From: Rhizobiales bacterium UBA1912
Lineage (GTDB): Bacteria; Pseudomonadota; Alphaproteobacteria; Rhizobiales; Devosiaceae
Assembly (NCBI GenBank): GCA_002337455.1
Contig: DDGC01000004.1
Span: 108,822 to 172,821 of the forward strand
Direction of reading: 5' to 3'
DNA length: 64,000 nucleotides
The position numbers and the translations under genes were made by a program. The notes under the pieces were generated by a model that was not told the origin of the DNA, did no database searches, and saw only the letters and a program-made list of their open reading frames with translations. Numbering within the stretch: the stretch's first letter is position 1; the number at the start of each line of letters is the position of its first letter. Shown piece after piece: positions 16,615 to 24,325 of the stretch.

Positions 16615-17406
16615 TCAGGTGCCGCTATAGCTCGGCGCCCTCCGGTCGATCCAGGCGCCAAGCCCTTCATGGATGTCGTTTGTCGCGGCCATCCGACCGA
16701 ACTGTTCCTGCTCGATGGCCAGCCCTTCGGCGATCGATCCGTTGACCCCTCTGGTGACTGCGGTGATGATCCGCGCCGCGGCAAGCGGCGAGTGTGCCAA
16801 TATGCGATCGGCAAGCGCGAAGGCTTCCGGGATAAGACGGTCATGGGGAACGACCTTATTGACCAGCCCCAATTCATATGCACGTTCGGGGCTGAACGTG
16901 TCGCCCGTCAAGAGCAGTTCGAGCGCCCGCTTTCGACCGATGAGCCGCGGGAGGCGCTGTGTCCCGCCGAACGTTGGTGGGATCGCCAAGTTGATCTCGG
17001 GCTTGGCAAACACCGCCTTTTCCGATGCTATGGCTAGGTGGACGGCCTCGGTAATTTCGCATCCCCCGCCGAAGGCGATCCCGTTCACTGCCGCAATGAT
17101 TGGCTTGGGAAACGCCTCCAGGCGCTGTGTCATCGACTGGCCGCGCCGCACAAATTGTTTGATCGCTACATCGGGTCCGCGTTTCACGCTTTGTGAAAAT
17201 TCATGAATGTCTCCCCCGGCGGAAAACGCCCGATCGCCAGCCCCGGTAAGAACAACAACGCCAACCGTGGGATCATCTTCGATTTGATCCAGAACACCGA
17301 CGAGCAGATCGATCGTCTCGTAGTTCAGCGCGTTCAGTTTTTCGGGGCGGTTCAAGGTCAGCAGGGCCACGGCTCCATGCTGTTCCAACCGGACTGTTTG
17401 CGTCAT
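16615..17406 (-). CDS. Enoyl-CoA hydratase/isomerase family protein
   Basis: Crotonase-fold enzyme acting on acyl-CoA, likely hydration of enoyl-CoA. The 263 residues carry the two oxyanion-hole segments FSAGGDIHEF (about 63-72) and AVNGIAFGGGCEI (about 107-119), and INLAIPPTFGGTQRLPRLIG around the catalytic glutamate region. The exact substrate is unknown. The start at 17406 has GGAGG about 8 bases upstream. It is divergent from a TetR regulator 78 bases away and presumably controlled by it. Confidence 0.88.
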   Translation of the reverse strand: MTQTVRLEQHGAVALLTLNRPEKLNALNYETIDLLVGVLDQIEDDPTVGVVVLTGAGDRAFSAGGDIHEFSQSVKRGPDVAIKQFVRRGQSMTQRLEAFPKPIIAAVNGIAFGGGCEITEAVHLAIASEKAVFAKPEINLAIPPTFGGTQRLPRLIGRKRALELLLTGDTFSPERAYELGLVNKVVPHDRLIPEAFALADRILAHSPLAAARIITAVTRGVNGSIAEGLAIEQEQFGRMAATNDIHEGLGAWIDRRAPSYSGT

Positions 17407-17438
17407 TTCGATATCCTCCCTGCAAGTTGACAGGACGC

Positions 17439-17477
17439 TACCGCCACTGGCAATGAATATACACTCACTAGGCGGTA
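17439..17477. promoter_or_regulatory. Candidate TetR operator between the enoyl-CoA hydratase and TetR genes
   Basis: Inverted repeat TACCGCC (17439-17445) and GGCGGTA (17471-17477), perfect 7-bp arms with a 25-base spacer, within the 78-base divergent promoter region. Regulators of this family usually bind dyads in such a position; the spacer is longer than typical for one TetR dimer, so two dimers or a chance match are possible. Confidence 0.35.
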
Positions 17478-17484
17478 TACATTG

Positions 17485-18069
17485 ATGGCAATGAAAAAGA
17501 CGACCAAGGACGTGATTCTCGATGCAGCGAACCGGTTGTTCTATGCCGAAGGCATCCGGGCGGTCAGTGTCGATGCAATCGCTCAAAAGGCCGGGATCAC
17601 CAAGCGCACGCTCTATTATCACTTCAAGAGCAAGGACGATCTGGTTACCGGCTATCTGTCATCGCGAGATCAGCCCAACCTTGCACTGTTTGAAAAATGG
17701 TTCAGCGAGGCCGAAGGCTCCATCGCCGACAAGACAGCCGCCATTTTTTACCACGTCGCCGAGAACGCCCGTCATTCGAAATGGAAGGGTTGCGGCTTTT
17801 TACGGACGGCGGCCGAGCTGGCGAACATGCCAGGACATCCAGCCGTTCTGGTTGGCGCTGCGCACAAGAAGAAATTTGAGAGCTGGCTCTCGACGCGGTA
17901 CGAGCGGGCCGGTCTTGAGAGCCCCGATTGTCTGGCGCGCAGCGTCGTTTTGCTGATGGAGGGCGCGTTTTCGACAACGCTGATCCACAGAGATCCCGAC
18001 TATGCGCGGGCCGCGGGCCGCACTGCTGCAATCATCGTAACCATGGCCACCGAGCAGCCCATGGAATGA
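17485..18069 (+). CDS. TetR/AcrR family transcriptional regulator
   Basis: 194-residue repressor-type protein. The N-terminal HTH (residues about 9-56, with AILDAANRLFYAEGIRAVSV-like start and AGITKRTLYYHFKSKDDLV recognition helix) is a classic TetR DNA-binding domain. The C-terminal ligand domain has a SKWKGCGFLRTAAE segment resembling TetR proteins that respond to acyl compounds, but the ligand is unknown. Start at ATG 17485; ATG 17491 is also possible. The divergent partner suggests control of the enoyl-CoA hydratase. Confidence 0.85.
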   Translation: MAMKKTTKDVILDAANRLFYAEGIRAVSVDAIAQKAGITKRTLYYHFKSKDDLVTGYLSSRDQPNLALFEKWFSEAEGSIADKTAAIFYHVAENARHSKWKGCGFLRTAAELANMPGHPAVLVGAAHKKKFESWLSTRYERAGLESPDCLARSVVLLMEGAFSTTLIHRDPDYARAAGRTAAIIVTMATEQPME

Positions 18070-18100
18070 TTGTAGGCGGTGTTCGCTGAAGACCGGGGGT

Positions 18101-18817
18101 TTAACCGATCTCGATTTCAATTGTTTCGTATTTGAGCCACATAGCGCTGTCGCCCATCTGGGCGATAAAGCCGGCGTGGGCCCGCTTTTCCTGCGCCGTC
18201 AGACGGGCGGGCAGGGGCGTTGGACGGGCGCGGGCCGGCGGGCGTGTTCCGGAGCCCCTTATGGAAGTTTCCGCCTCGGCGGACAGGGCCAGCGCCACCT
18301 GCCGGCCACCGATCAGTTCGAGATAGACCTCGGCCAGGATTTCGCTGTCGAGCAGAGCCCCGTGCAGCGTGCGGCGCGCATTGTCTATGCCATAGTGCTT
18401 GCACAGCGCATCGAGGCTGACGCGGGCACCGGGGTGGATCTTGCGGGCCAGCATGACCGTATCGATGACCTCGTTTGTAAGCCGAGGCCGCCCCACCCAT
18501 TCGAGCTCGGCGTTCAAAAAGCCCATGTCAAAGGGGGCGTTGTGAATTATCAGGGGATCGTCAGCTACGAAATCGGCGAAATCGCCCGCTACTTCGGCAA
18601 ATTTGGGCTTGTCGCGCAAAAAGTCTTCGGACAGCCCGTGCACCCGAAACGCCTCGTCGGGCATGTCGCGTTCGGGGTTGAGGTAGACGTGATAGTGGCG
18701 GCCGGTCGGAACGTGGTTGATCAGTTCGACGCAGCCGATTTCTACCAGCCTGTCACCATTTGCCGCCGACAGGCCGGTGGTTTCCGTGTCCAGAACGATT
18801 TCGCGCAGAAGGCTCAT
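18101..18817 (-). CDS. dnaQ: DNA polymerase III epsilon subunit (proofreading exonuclease)
   Basis: 3'-5' exonuclease of the replicative polymerase. The 238 residues have the three DEDDh motifs: LDTETTGLSAANGDRLVEIG (Exo I), HNAPFDMGFL (Exo II) and HGALLDSEIL (Exo III). The tail about residues 185-225, rich in Arg and Pro, probably leads to the alpha-subunit contact. The ATG overlaps the coaE stop by 4 bases, making it the last gene of maf-aroE-coaE-dnaQ. Confidence 0.95.
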   Translation of the reverse strand: MSLLREIVLDTETTGLSAANGDRLVEIGCVELINHVPTGRHYHVYLNPERDMPDEAFRVHGLSEDFLRDKPKFAEVAGDFADFVADDPLIIHNAPFDMGFLNAELEWVGRPRLTNEVIDTVMLARKIHPGARVSLDALCKHYGIDNARRTLHGALLDSEILAEVYLELIGGRQVALALSAEAETSIRGSGTRPPARARPTPLPARLTAQEKRAHAGFIAQMGDSAMWLKYETIEIEIG

Positions 18818-19407
18818 GACATCGCCTCTTCGCGCAGCGCCTCGATCACGGCATCGGTGTGCGCGATGGTATCGTCCATGGTGCCCGAGGTATCGATAGT
18901 ATGATCGGCCCGCGCCCGCTTTTCATCCTGTGCCAACTGCCGCGACAAAATAAGATCGAGTTTTTCCTCGGTCATGCCGGGGCGGGCGAGTACCCGCTGA
19001 CGCTGGATTTCCGGATCGCAATGGGTGACAACCACCTTGTCGATGGAATATTTGGCGCCGGTTTCAAAAAACAAGGGGATTTCCATGACGGCGAAAGCGT
19101 GGCCCTCCGCCTCGGCCCTATCCATGAAATCGAACGCCTTTTCGCGTACGAGAGGATGGATCACCTCTTCGAGTTCGGATATGCGGCCGGGCTCCGCACC
19201 AAGCGCGGCGCTGAGCGCCTTGCGATCCACCGTACCATCGCGGACCGCACCAGGAAAAAGGGTCTCGACCAGCGCCACCGCCGGGCCGGCATAGAGCTCA
19301 TGGACGGCTTCATCGGCCGAATATGTGGGAACCGATTGCGCCGCAAAGCGAGCAAGCACTGTCGATTTTCCCGTGGCTATGGAACCGGTGAGCACAACGC
19401 GCAGCAT
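18814..19407 (-). CDS. coaE: Dephospho-CoA kinase
   Basis: Last step of coenzyme A synthesis, phosphorylation of the 3' hydroxyl of dephospho-CoA. The 197 residues have the P-loop LTGSIATGKSTV (about 6-17), the DADxxxHELY-like SADEAVHELY, and RARADHTIDTSG at the C-terminus. I place the start at the ATG at 19407, which gives the family N-terminus MLRVVLTG and has GAGGGA upstream. Together with coaA at 5491 this window holds two CoA pathway genes. Confidence 0.95.
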   Translation of the reverse strand: MLRVVLTGSIATGKSTVLARFAAQSVPTYSADEAVHELYAGPAVALVETLFPGAVRDGTVDRKALSAALGAEPGRISELEEVIHPLVREKAFDFMDRAEAEGHAFAVMEIPLFFETGAKYSIDKVVVTHCDPEIQRQRVLARPGMTEEKLDLILSRQLAQDEKRARADHTIDTSGTMDDTIAHTDAVIEALREEAMS

Positions 19408-19430
19408 TACTTCCCTCGAAAACTCTTTCT

Positions 19431-20258
19431 CTACTGTCCGAGTGCGGCCAGAACACGATTCCTGAGTTCGTCGGTTACCGCCGGCTCGATACCGAACCAT
19501 GCGCGAAACCCCGGCACCGCCTGATAAAGCAACATACCCAGCCCGTCGACACTGGCAAACCCCTTGGCCCGTGCCTGGGCCAGAAGTGGTGTAATGAGCG
19601 GTGTATAAACGATATCGGTCACCACGGCGCCGGGCGCGAGCCGGGAGATATCGAGCCCGTCGAACCCGGTGCCCTTCATGCCGACCGAACTTGTATTGAC
19701 CAGAAGGCCCGCCCCCATCATCAGTGAGCCGATATCGGACAATGAACCGGGCACCACTGTGGGCCCAAATTCTGCAGCAAGCGCTTCGGCCCGGCCCAAG
19801 GTCCGGTTTACCAGGTCGATCCGGGGTACACCCCGGTCAATGAGCGCCGCCAGAATGGCCCGCGACCCGCCGCCCGCGCCGATCACCACCGCCGATTGGA
19901 GCTCTTCGTCCCAGCCAGGGGCAGCAGCATCGAGATTGGCGAGGAACCCGGCATAATCGGTGTTGGAGCCAAGGATTTTCCCGTCGTTGGCCACCAGCGT
20001 GTTGACCGCACCGATCTTGGCGGCCAGCGGATCGATTTCATCGATCAGGGCCATCACCTCTTCCTTGTGCGGGATGGTGACGTTGCCGCCTACAAATTCT
20101 CCCTCTTGCAGCCGGGAAATGAAGCCGGGCAGATCAGCGGGAGCGACTTCTATCGCCTCATAGCTTGCATCAAGCCCGTGCTCGGCAATCCAGCTTTGAT
20201 GGATCAGCGGCGATCTGGAATGGGCGATCGGGTGACCGATGACGAAGGCTTTTTTCAT
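19431..20258 (-). CDS. aroE: Shikimate dehydrogenase
   Basis: NADPH-dependent reduction of 3-dehydroshikimate in aromatic amino acid synthesis. The 275 residues have the substrate motif IGHPIAHSRSPLIHQ, the catalytic Lys in NVTIPHKEEVM, and the nucleotide-binding GAGGGSRAIL. A C-terminal DGLGMLLYQAVPGF follows. The start overlaps the maf stop (ATGA), 20255-20258. Confidence 0.96.
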   Translation of the reverse strand: MKKAFVIGHPIAHSRSPLIHQSWIAEHGLDASYEAIEVAPADLPGFISRLQEGEFVGGNVTIPHKEEVMALIDEIDPLAAKIGAVNTLVANDGKILGSNTDYAGFLANLDAAAPGWDEELQSAVVIGAGGGSRAILAALIDRGVPRIDLVNRTLGRAEALAAEFGPTVVPGSLSDIGSLMMGAGLLVNTSSVGMKGTGFDGLDISRLAPGAVVTDIVYTPLITPLLAQARAKGFASVDGLGMLLYQAVPGFRAWFGIEPAVTDELRNRVLAALGQ

Positions 20259-20857
20259 GATCCCGGCTCAAAGATTTCCGGCGCATGCTGCTCGAGCGCC
20301 GCGAGAAGCGGCAGGAGCGGCAAACCCAGTATGGTGAAATAATCGCCCTCGATGCGTTCGAACAGGCGAATGGACGGGCCTTCGAGCCTGTAAGCGGCGA
20401 CCGAATCGAGGATCGCCTCGCCTTCGAGATCGAGCACCCGGTCGAGGGTTTTCCTGTCGAAGGGCTTGAAGGTCAGAACAGCGGTTTCGACTGCACTCCA
20501 GACAATGTGTCCGCCCCGGGCCAATGCCACCCCCGAGTGGAGCTGATGGGACTTGCCCGCCATGGACAACAGCCGTTCGGCGGCATCGGCGCGGTCTTGC
20601 GGCTTATGGAGCCCCTGGCCCTCGAAGGCTATCGTCTGGTCGGCTCCAATCACCATTGCCTGCGGCGTCATGGTGCTTATGGCGAGCGCCTTGGCTTGTG
20701 CAAGTCGACGCGCGAGGCCGGCGCGATTCTCGCCTTCGGTCAAGGCCGTCTCTTCAATCTTGCGCTCATCGACCCCGGCACTGGCGACCGAAAACCGCAA
20801 GCCAGCGTTCTCAAGAAGGCTTTTCCGCGTTGTACTTTTCGAGGCAAGGATCAACAT
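20255..20857 (-). CDS. Maf family nucleotide pyrophosphatase
   Basis: House-cleaning nucleoside triphosphate pyrophosphatase (Maf/YceF/YhdE family), hydrolysing modified or canonical NTPs. The 200 residues start MLILASKSTTRKSLLENAG (the ASxSxxR family opening) and contain VIGADQTIAFEG with the conserved aspartate. The start at 20857 is chosen by this match; the frame is open to 20923, which would run into the origin region. It is the first gene of the four-gene operon and is divergent from hemE across the origin. Confidence 0.92.
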   Translation of the reverse strand: MLILASKSTTRKSLLENAGLRFSVASAGVDERKIEETALTEGENRAGLARRLAQAKALAISTMTPQAMVIGADQTIAFEGQGLHKPQDRADAAERLLSMAGKSHQLHSGVALARGGHIVWSAVETAVLTFKPFDRKTLDRVLDLEGEAILDSVAAYRLEGPSIRLFERIEGDYFTILGLPLLPLLAALEQHAPEIFEPGS

Positions 20858-21058
20858 GGCCGGGCTTTTGCGGTTGGCGAAGGAACGAGCTTTTCCACAT
20901 GCGCTCTCACAGTTAAAGCCCATTTCGGCTTGGGGCGGTCGAGGGGCGAAGTTTTCCCCAAAGGCCGATATTGGGTTAACAGTTGGTGAATTGGGGACAG
21001 TCCGGCGGGCCTGGGGACAATAGCGGGGAAAACCGCCCGCTCCGATAACGGCTCGGCG

Positions 21059-21073
21059 TTAATCTTTCATTAA
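21059..21073. promoter_or_regulatory. CtrA binding site 1 in the origin region
   Basis: Exact TTAA-TCTTTCA-TTAA, the full CtrA consensus TTAA-N7-TTAA. In Caulobacter CtrA-P binds such sites at the origin to block initiation; the same role is inferred here. Confidence 0.7.
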
Positions 21074-21093
21074 GGATGTGCACAGGCCATCTC

Positions 21094-21108
21094 TTAACGA
21101 AACATTAA
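21094..21108. promoter_or_regulatory. CtrA binding site 2 in the origin region
   Basis: Exact TTAA-CGAAACA-TTAA, 35 bases after the first site (start to start), so the two dimers would lie on a similar face of the helix within about three and a third turns. Confidence 0.7.
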
Positions 21109-21302
21109 TGGCACTGGCGTTCGCTCGCCTTTCATCCCCGTTTTTCCCGCACGACCTGCACGCGCCTTGCCGCGCGAAACTGACGCAAGCCGATTTGGGC
21201 GGGCCTGGTTGTGGGCTGCAAACAATTGGTGCAAAACACAGCTATAAAGAAGAAGAAGACTCTTAAAGATAGATTCCTTTAAAAGACCAAGAGCTCTGGC
21301 AA

Positions 21303-22352
21303 TTGCATTTTCCCTCACCCAAAATTCCGACTGGAAAACCGCTTCTCGATACGGCGCTGGGCATCAGGCAAAGCCGCCCCCCGATCTGGATCATGCGTCA
21401 GGCGGGTCGATACCTTCACGAATATCGTGAGGTCCGGGAAAAAGCCGGGAGTTTTCTCGATCTTTGCTATTCACCGGCGCTCGCCACAGAAGTGACGCTT
21501 CAGCCATTGCGGCGGTTCGATCTCGATGCTGCAATCTTGTTTTCCGACATTCTGGTTATCCCCCATGCGCTCGGCCAGGACGTGCGGTTTGCGCAGGGCG
21601 AAGGACCGATCCTCGATCCAATCGATGAGACGACGCTTTCAACGCTGAAGCCGGAAAACGCTCTCGATAATCTTAATCCGGTTCTGGAGGCGATCGACCG
21701 GATCAAACTGGCACTTGGCGAGAACAAGACGCTGATCGGGTTTTGCGGTGCGCCCTGGACCGTGGCCACCTACATGATCGGCGGACGCGGATCTCCCGAC
21801 CAGGCAGCAGCACGACTTTTCGCGCTCCAGCATCCGGAAGCCTTTGCAAAGCTGATCGACATTCTGGTCGAGGTTTCGGCCCAGTATCTTGTTGCCCAGT
21901 TCCGCGCCGGAGCGGACATGGTGCAAATATTTGAAAGCTGGGCGCTCAACCTCGATGAAACCGCGTTCCGCAACTACGTCATCGAACCCAACAGGCGAAT
22001 CGTCGAAAAGGTACGCCGTTTCATTCCTGACGCCCCGATTACAGGTTTTCCACGCGGCGCAGCCGGGATGCTGGCCGAATATGCCGAAAAGACCAAAGTC
22101 AGTGTTCTGGGGCTCGATTTTGCCACTCCTCTGGCTTTCGCGTCATCGAACCTGCCAAAGACGCAGCCCGTGCAGGGCAATCTCGATCCGTTGCGGCTGG
22201 TGGCCGGCGGCGGGCAGATGGAAAAGCGCGCCGAGGAGATCATAGAAGCCTTCGCCGATCGCCCCCATATCTTCAATCTGGGTCATGGGATCGTGCCGCA
22301 AACGCCGATTGCCCATGTTTCGCGCCTTGTCGATGTCGTCCATGGGCGCTAA
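21303..22352 (+). CDS. hemE: Uroporphyrinogen decarboxylase
   Basis: Decarboxylates uroporphyrinogen III to coproporphyrinogen III in haem synthesis. The 349 residues have RQAGRYLHEYREVREKAGSF (signature 1, with the substrate arginines), GFCGAPWTVATYMIGG (signature 2) and a conserved GNLDP...HIFNLGHGI C-terminal part. The best start is a TTG at 21303, an uncommon choice without a clear ribosome site, which suggests weak translation. hemJ follows in the same direction 28 bases later. The gene borders the origin. Confidence 0.95.
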   Translation: MHFPSPKIPTGKPLLDTALGIRQSRPPIWIMRQAGRYLHEYREVREKAGSFLDLCYSPALATEVTLQPLRRFDLDAAILFSDILVIPHALGQDVRFAQGEGPILDPIDETTLSTLKPENALDNLNPVLEAIDRIKLALGENKTLIGFCGAPWTVATYMIGGRGSPDQAAARLFALQHPEAFAKLIDILVEVSAQYLVAQFRAGADMVQIFESWALNLDETAFRNYVIEPNRRIVEKVRRFIPDAPITGFPRGAAGMLAEYAEKTKVSVLGLDFATPLAFASSNLPKTQPVQGNLDPLRLVAGGGQMEKRAEEIIEAFADRPHIFNLGHGIVPQTPIAHVSRLVDVVHGR

Positions 22353-22380
22353 GCAGGTCTGAGGATCAGGGGAGAGCACG

Positions 22381-22809
22381 ATGCTGGAATGGGTCAAGGC
22401 ATTGCACGTGATTTCGGTCATCGCCTGGATGGCCGGGATGCTCTATCTGCCGCGGCTGTTTGTCTATCACGCGGACGCTGAAAAAGGCTCGGTGCAGTCG
22501 GAAACCTTCAAGGTGATGGAACGCCGGCTCTATCGCGCCATCATGACGCCAGCGATGGGCGCCACCTGGATTTTCGGGCTTGTTATGCTCTATCTCTACG
22601 GGATGGGGATTTTCGCCATGGGCTGGATCTGGGTCAAACTTTTGTTTGTGTTCGCGCTTTCCGGCTTTCACGGCTTCCTGGGCAAAAACCTGCGGGCTTT
22701 TGCCAATGACGAGAACGCGCGGCCGGCCAAATTCTTCCGGGCCATCAACGAAGTTCCGACGGTGATGATGATTGTCATCGTCATCATGGTGATCGTAAAG
22801 CCATTCTAG
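22381..22809 (+). CDS. hemJ: Protoporphyrinogen oxidase HemJ
   Basis: Integral membrane haem enzyme that oxidises protoporphyrinogen IX in bacteria lacking HemG/HemY. 142 residues with four transmembrane helices. It has the conserved His in KALHVISVIAWMAGMLYLPRLFVYH, which ligates haem b in characterised members, plus FHGFLGKNLRAF and NEVPTVMMIVIVIMVIVKPF. It directly follows hemE, so the two haem steps are probably co-transcribed. Confidence 0.94.
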   Translation: MLEWVKALHVISVIAWMAGMLYLPRLFVYHADAEKGSVQSETFKVMERRLYRAIMTPAMGATWIFGLVMLYLYGMGIFAMGWIWVKLLFVFALSGFHGFLGKNLRAFANDENARPAKFFRAINEVPTVMMIVIVIMVIVKPF

Positions 22810-22858
22810 GCGCATCCGGTTCGGGTTGTGCTTGCAATGGGCGCATTTAATGGTTTAT

Positions 22859-22932
22859 GAGAAGCGGGCAACTCACCCGTTCGCGGTGAGATGGGCGGCA
22901 GATTGCTCCGCCCCGCTTCTCCCTCCTTTTTT
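22859..22932 (+). promoter_or_regulatory. Structured leader upstream of rho (three-way junction with U-tract)
   Basis: A 9-bp outer stem (GAGAAGCGG 22859-22867 with CCGCTTCTC 22913-22921) encloses two hairpins. These are CTCACC/GGTGAG (22872-22877/22885-22890) and GGGCGG/CCGCCC (22893-22898/22908-22913, sharing one base with the outer stem). Six T follow at 22927-22932, then the rho ATG 36 bases on. It may end the hemE-hemJ message or attenuate rho, whose product controls its own leader in other bacteria. Both readings are inference. Confidence 0.5.
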
Positions 22933-22968
22933 AAGTTTATCCCGACCATCCCCCTAAGAAGGCTGATC

Positions 22969-24234
22969 ATGGAATTCATGAAGCTCAGGGACCTCAAGGC
23001 CAAGTCACCGGCCGAGTTGCAGTCCTTTGCCGAAGAGCTCGACGTCGAAAATGCCAATACACTGCGCAAGCAGGAATTGATGTTCGCCATCCTCAAGCAA
23101 CTGGCGACCCGCGATGTGGAAATAACCGGCGAAGGCGTTGTCGAGGTCCTGCCAGATGGTTTTGGCTTCCTGCGCTCTCCCGATGCCAATTATCTGCCCG
23201 GTCCTGACGATATTTACGTCAGCCCCTCCCAGATCCGCCGATTCGGCTTGCGCACCGGCGACACGGTCGAGGGCCAGATTCGCTCTCCCAAGGAAGGCGA
23301 GCGCTATTTTGCGCTGCTCAAGGTCAACACCATCAATTTCGAGGATCCCGAGCGGGTCCGGCACAAAATCAACTTCGATAACCTGACCCCGCTCTATCCC
23401 GATGAGCGGTTGAACATGGAACTGTCCGATCCAACCACCAAGGATCGTTCGGCCCGGGTCATCGACCTCGTTGCGCCTCTCGGCAAGGGGCAGCGCGCCT
23501 TGATCGTTGCTCCGCCACGTACCGGTAAGACTGTATTGTTGCAAAATATTGCACAATCGATCGCCACCAATCATCCCGAATGCTATCTGATCGTGCTTCT
23601 GATCGACGAACGTCCTGAAGAAGTGACCGACATGCAGCGCTCGGTTAAGGGCGAAGTCATTTCCTCGACGTTCGACGAACCCGCGTCCCGCCACGTGCAA
23701 GTGGCTGAAATGGTTATCGAAAAGGCCAAGCGCCTTGTCGAGCACAAGCGCGATGTTGTGATCTTGCTCGATTCGATTACCCGCCTGGGCCGAGCCTACA
23801 ACACCGTCGTTCCCTCCTCGGGCAAGGTCTTGACCGGTGGTGTCGACGCCAACGCCCTGCAGCGCCCCAAGCGCTTTTTCGGTGCGGCGCGCAATATCGA
23901 GGATGGCGGTTCGCTGACCATCATCTCCACGGCCCTGATCGACACCGGCTCGCGCATGGACGAAGTGATCTTTGAAGAGTTCAAGGGCACGGGCAATTCG
24001 GAAATCGTTCTCGACCGTAAGGTCTCCGACAAGCGCGTCTTCCCGGCCATCGACGTCACCAAGTCGGGCACCCGTAAGGAAGAGTTGCTGGTCGAATCTG
24101 ACATCTTGCGCAAGATGTACGTCCTGCGCCGCATCCTCAACCCGATGGGTACCGTCGATGCCATGGAGTTCCTGCTCGACAAATTGCGGCAGACCAAAAC
24201 CAATGCCGAGTTCTTCGAGTCTATGAACACGTAG
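22969..24234 (+). CDS. rho: Transcription termination factor Rho
   Basis: Hexameric RNA helicase that ends transcription. The 421 residues have an N-terminal helical domain (KLRDLKAKSPAELQSFAEEL), the RNA-binding cold-shock-like domain with GFGFLRSPDANYLPG, and Walker A APPRTGKTVLL. Walker B is VVILLDSITRLGRAYN, with the Q and R loops following. Start at ATG 22969 with AAGG upstream; an ATG at 22978 is also in frame. The leader is strongly structured and a perfect terminator hairpin follows the gene. Confidence 0.97.
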   Translation: MEFMKLRDLKAKSPAELQSFAEELDVENANTLRKQELMFAILKQLATRDVEITGEGVVEVLPDGFGFLRSPDANYLPGPDDIYVSPSQIRRFGLRTGDTVEGQIRSPKEGERYFALLKVNTINFEDPERVRHKINFDNLTPLYPDERLNMELSDPTTKDRSARVIDLVAPLGKGQRALIVAPPRTGKTVLLQNIAQSIATNHPECYLIVLLIDERPEEVTDMQRSVKGEVISSTFDEPASRHVQVAEMVIEKAKRLVEHKRDVVILLDSITRLGRAYNTVVPSSGKVLTGGVDANALQRPKRFFGAARNIEDGGSLTIISTALIDTGSRMDEVIFEEFKGTGNSEIVLDRKVSDKRVFPAIDVTKSGTRKEELLVESDILRKMYVLRRILNPMGTVDAMEFLLDKLRQTKTNAEFFESMNT

Positions 24235-24261
24235 CGTTCTCGGCAATTTTCCGCGATAGAT

Positions 24262-24304
24262 CGAGGCCGCGCGTGGCGTTTACACGGCGCGGCCTCGTTG
24301 TATT
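24262..24304 (+). terminator. Terminator after rho
   Basis: Perfect 11-bp stem CGAGGCCGCGC (24262-24272) / GCGCGGCCTCG (24287-24297) with a 14-base loop, followed by TTGTATTTT. It separates rho from mnmE. Confidence 0.85.
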
Positions 24305-24325
24305 TTGACCACCGGATGAAATGAG

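Larger units (their letters stand above)
20858..21302. other. Probable chromosomal replication origin (oriC) between maf and hemE
   Basis: This 445-base gene-free stretch lies next to hemE, the place of Cori in Caulobacter crescentus and of the origin in several other alphaproteobacteria. It holds a DnaA-box-like TTTTCCACA at 20891-20899 (one mismatch to TTATCCACA). Degenerate TTTTCCCCA/TTGTCCCCA-like words lie at about 20952-21033. Two perfect CtrA sites TTAA-N7-TTAA are present (21059-21073, 21094-21108), with a near match TTAA-N7-TGAA (20976-20990). An AT-rich segment lies just before hemE (about 21235-21295). parAB and parS sites lie 4.5-9 kb away. Origin activity is inference from position and motifs. 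Confidence 0.75.
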
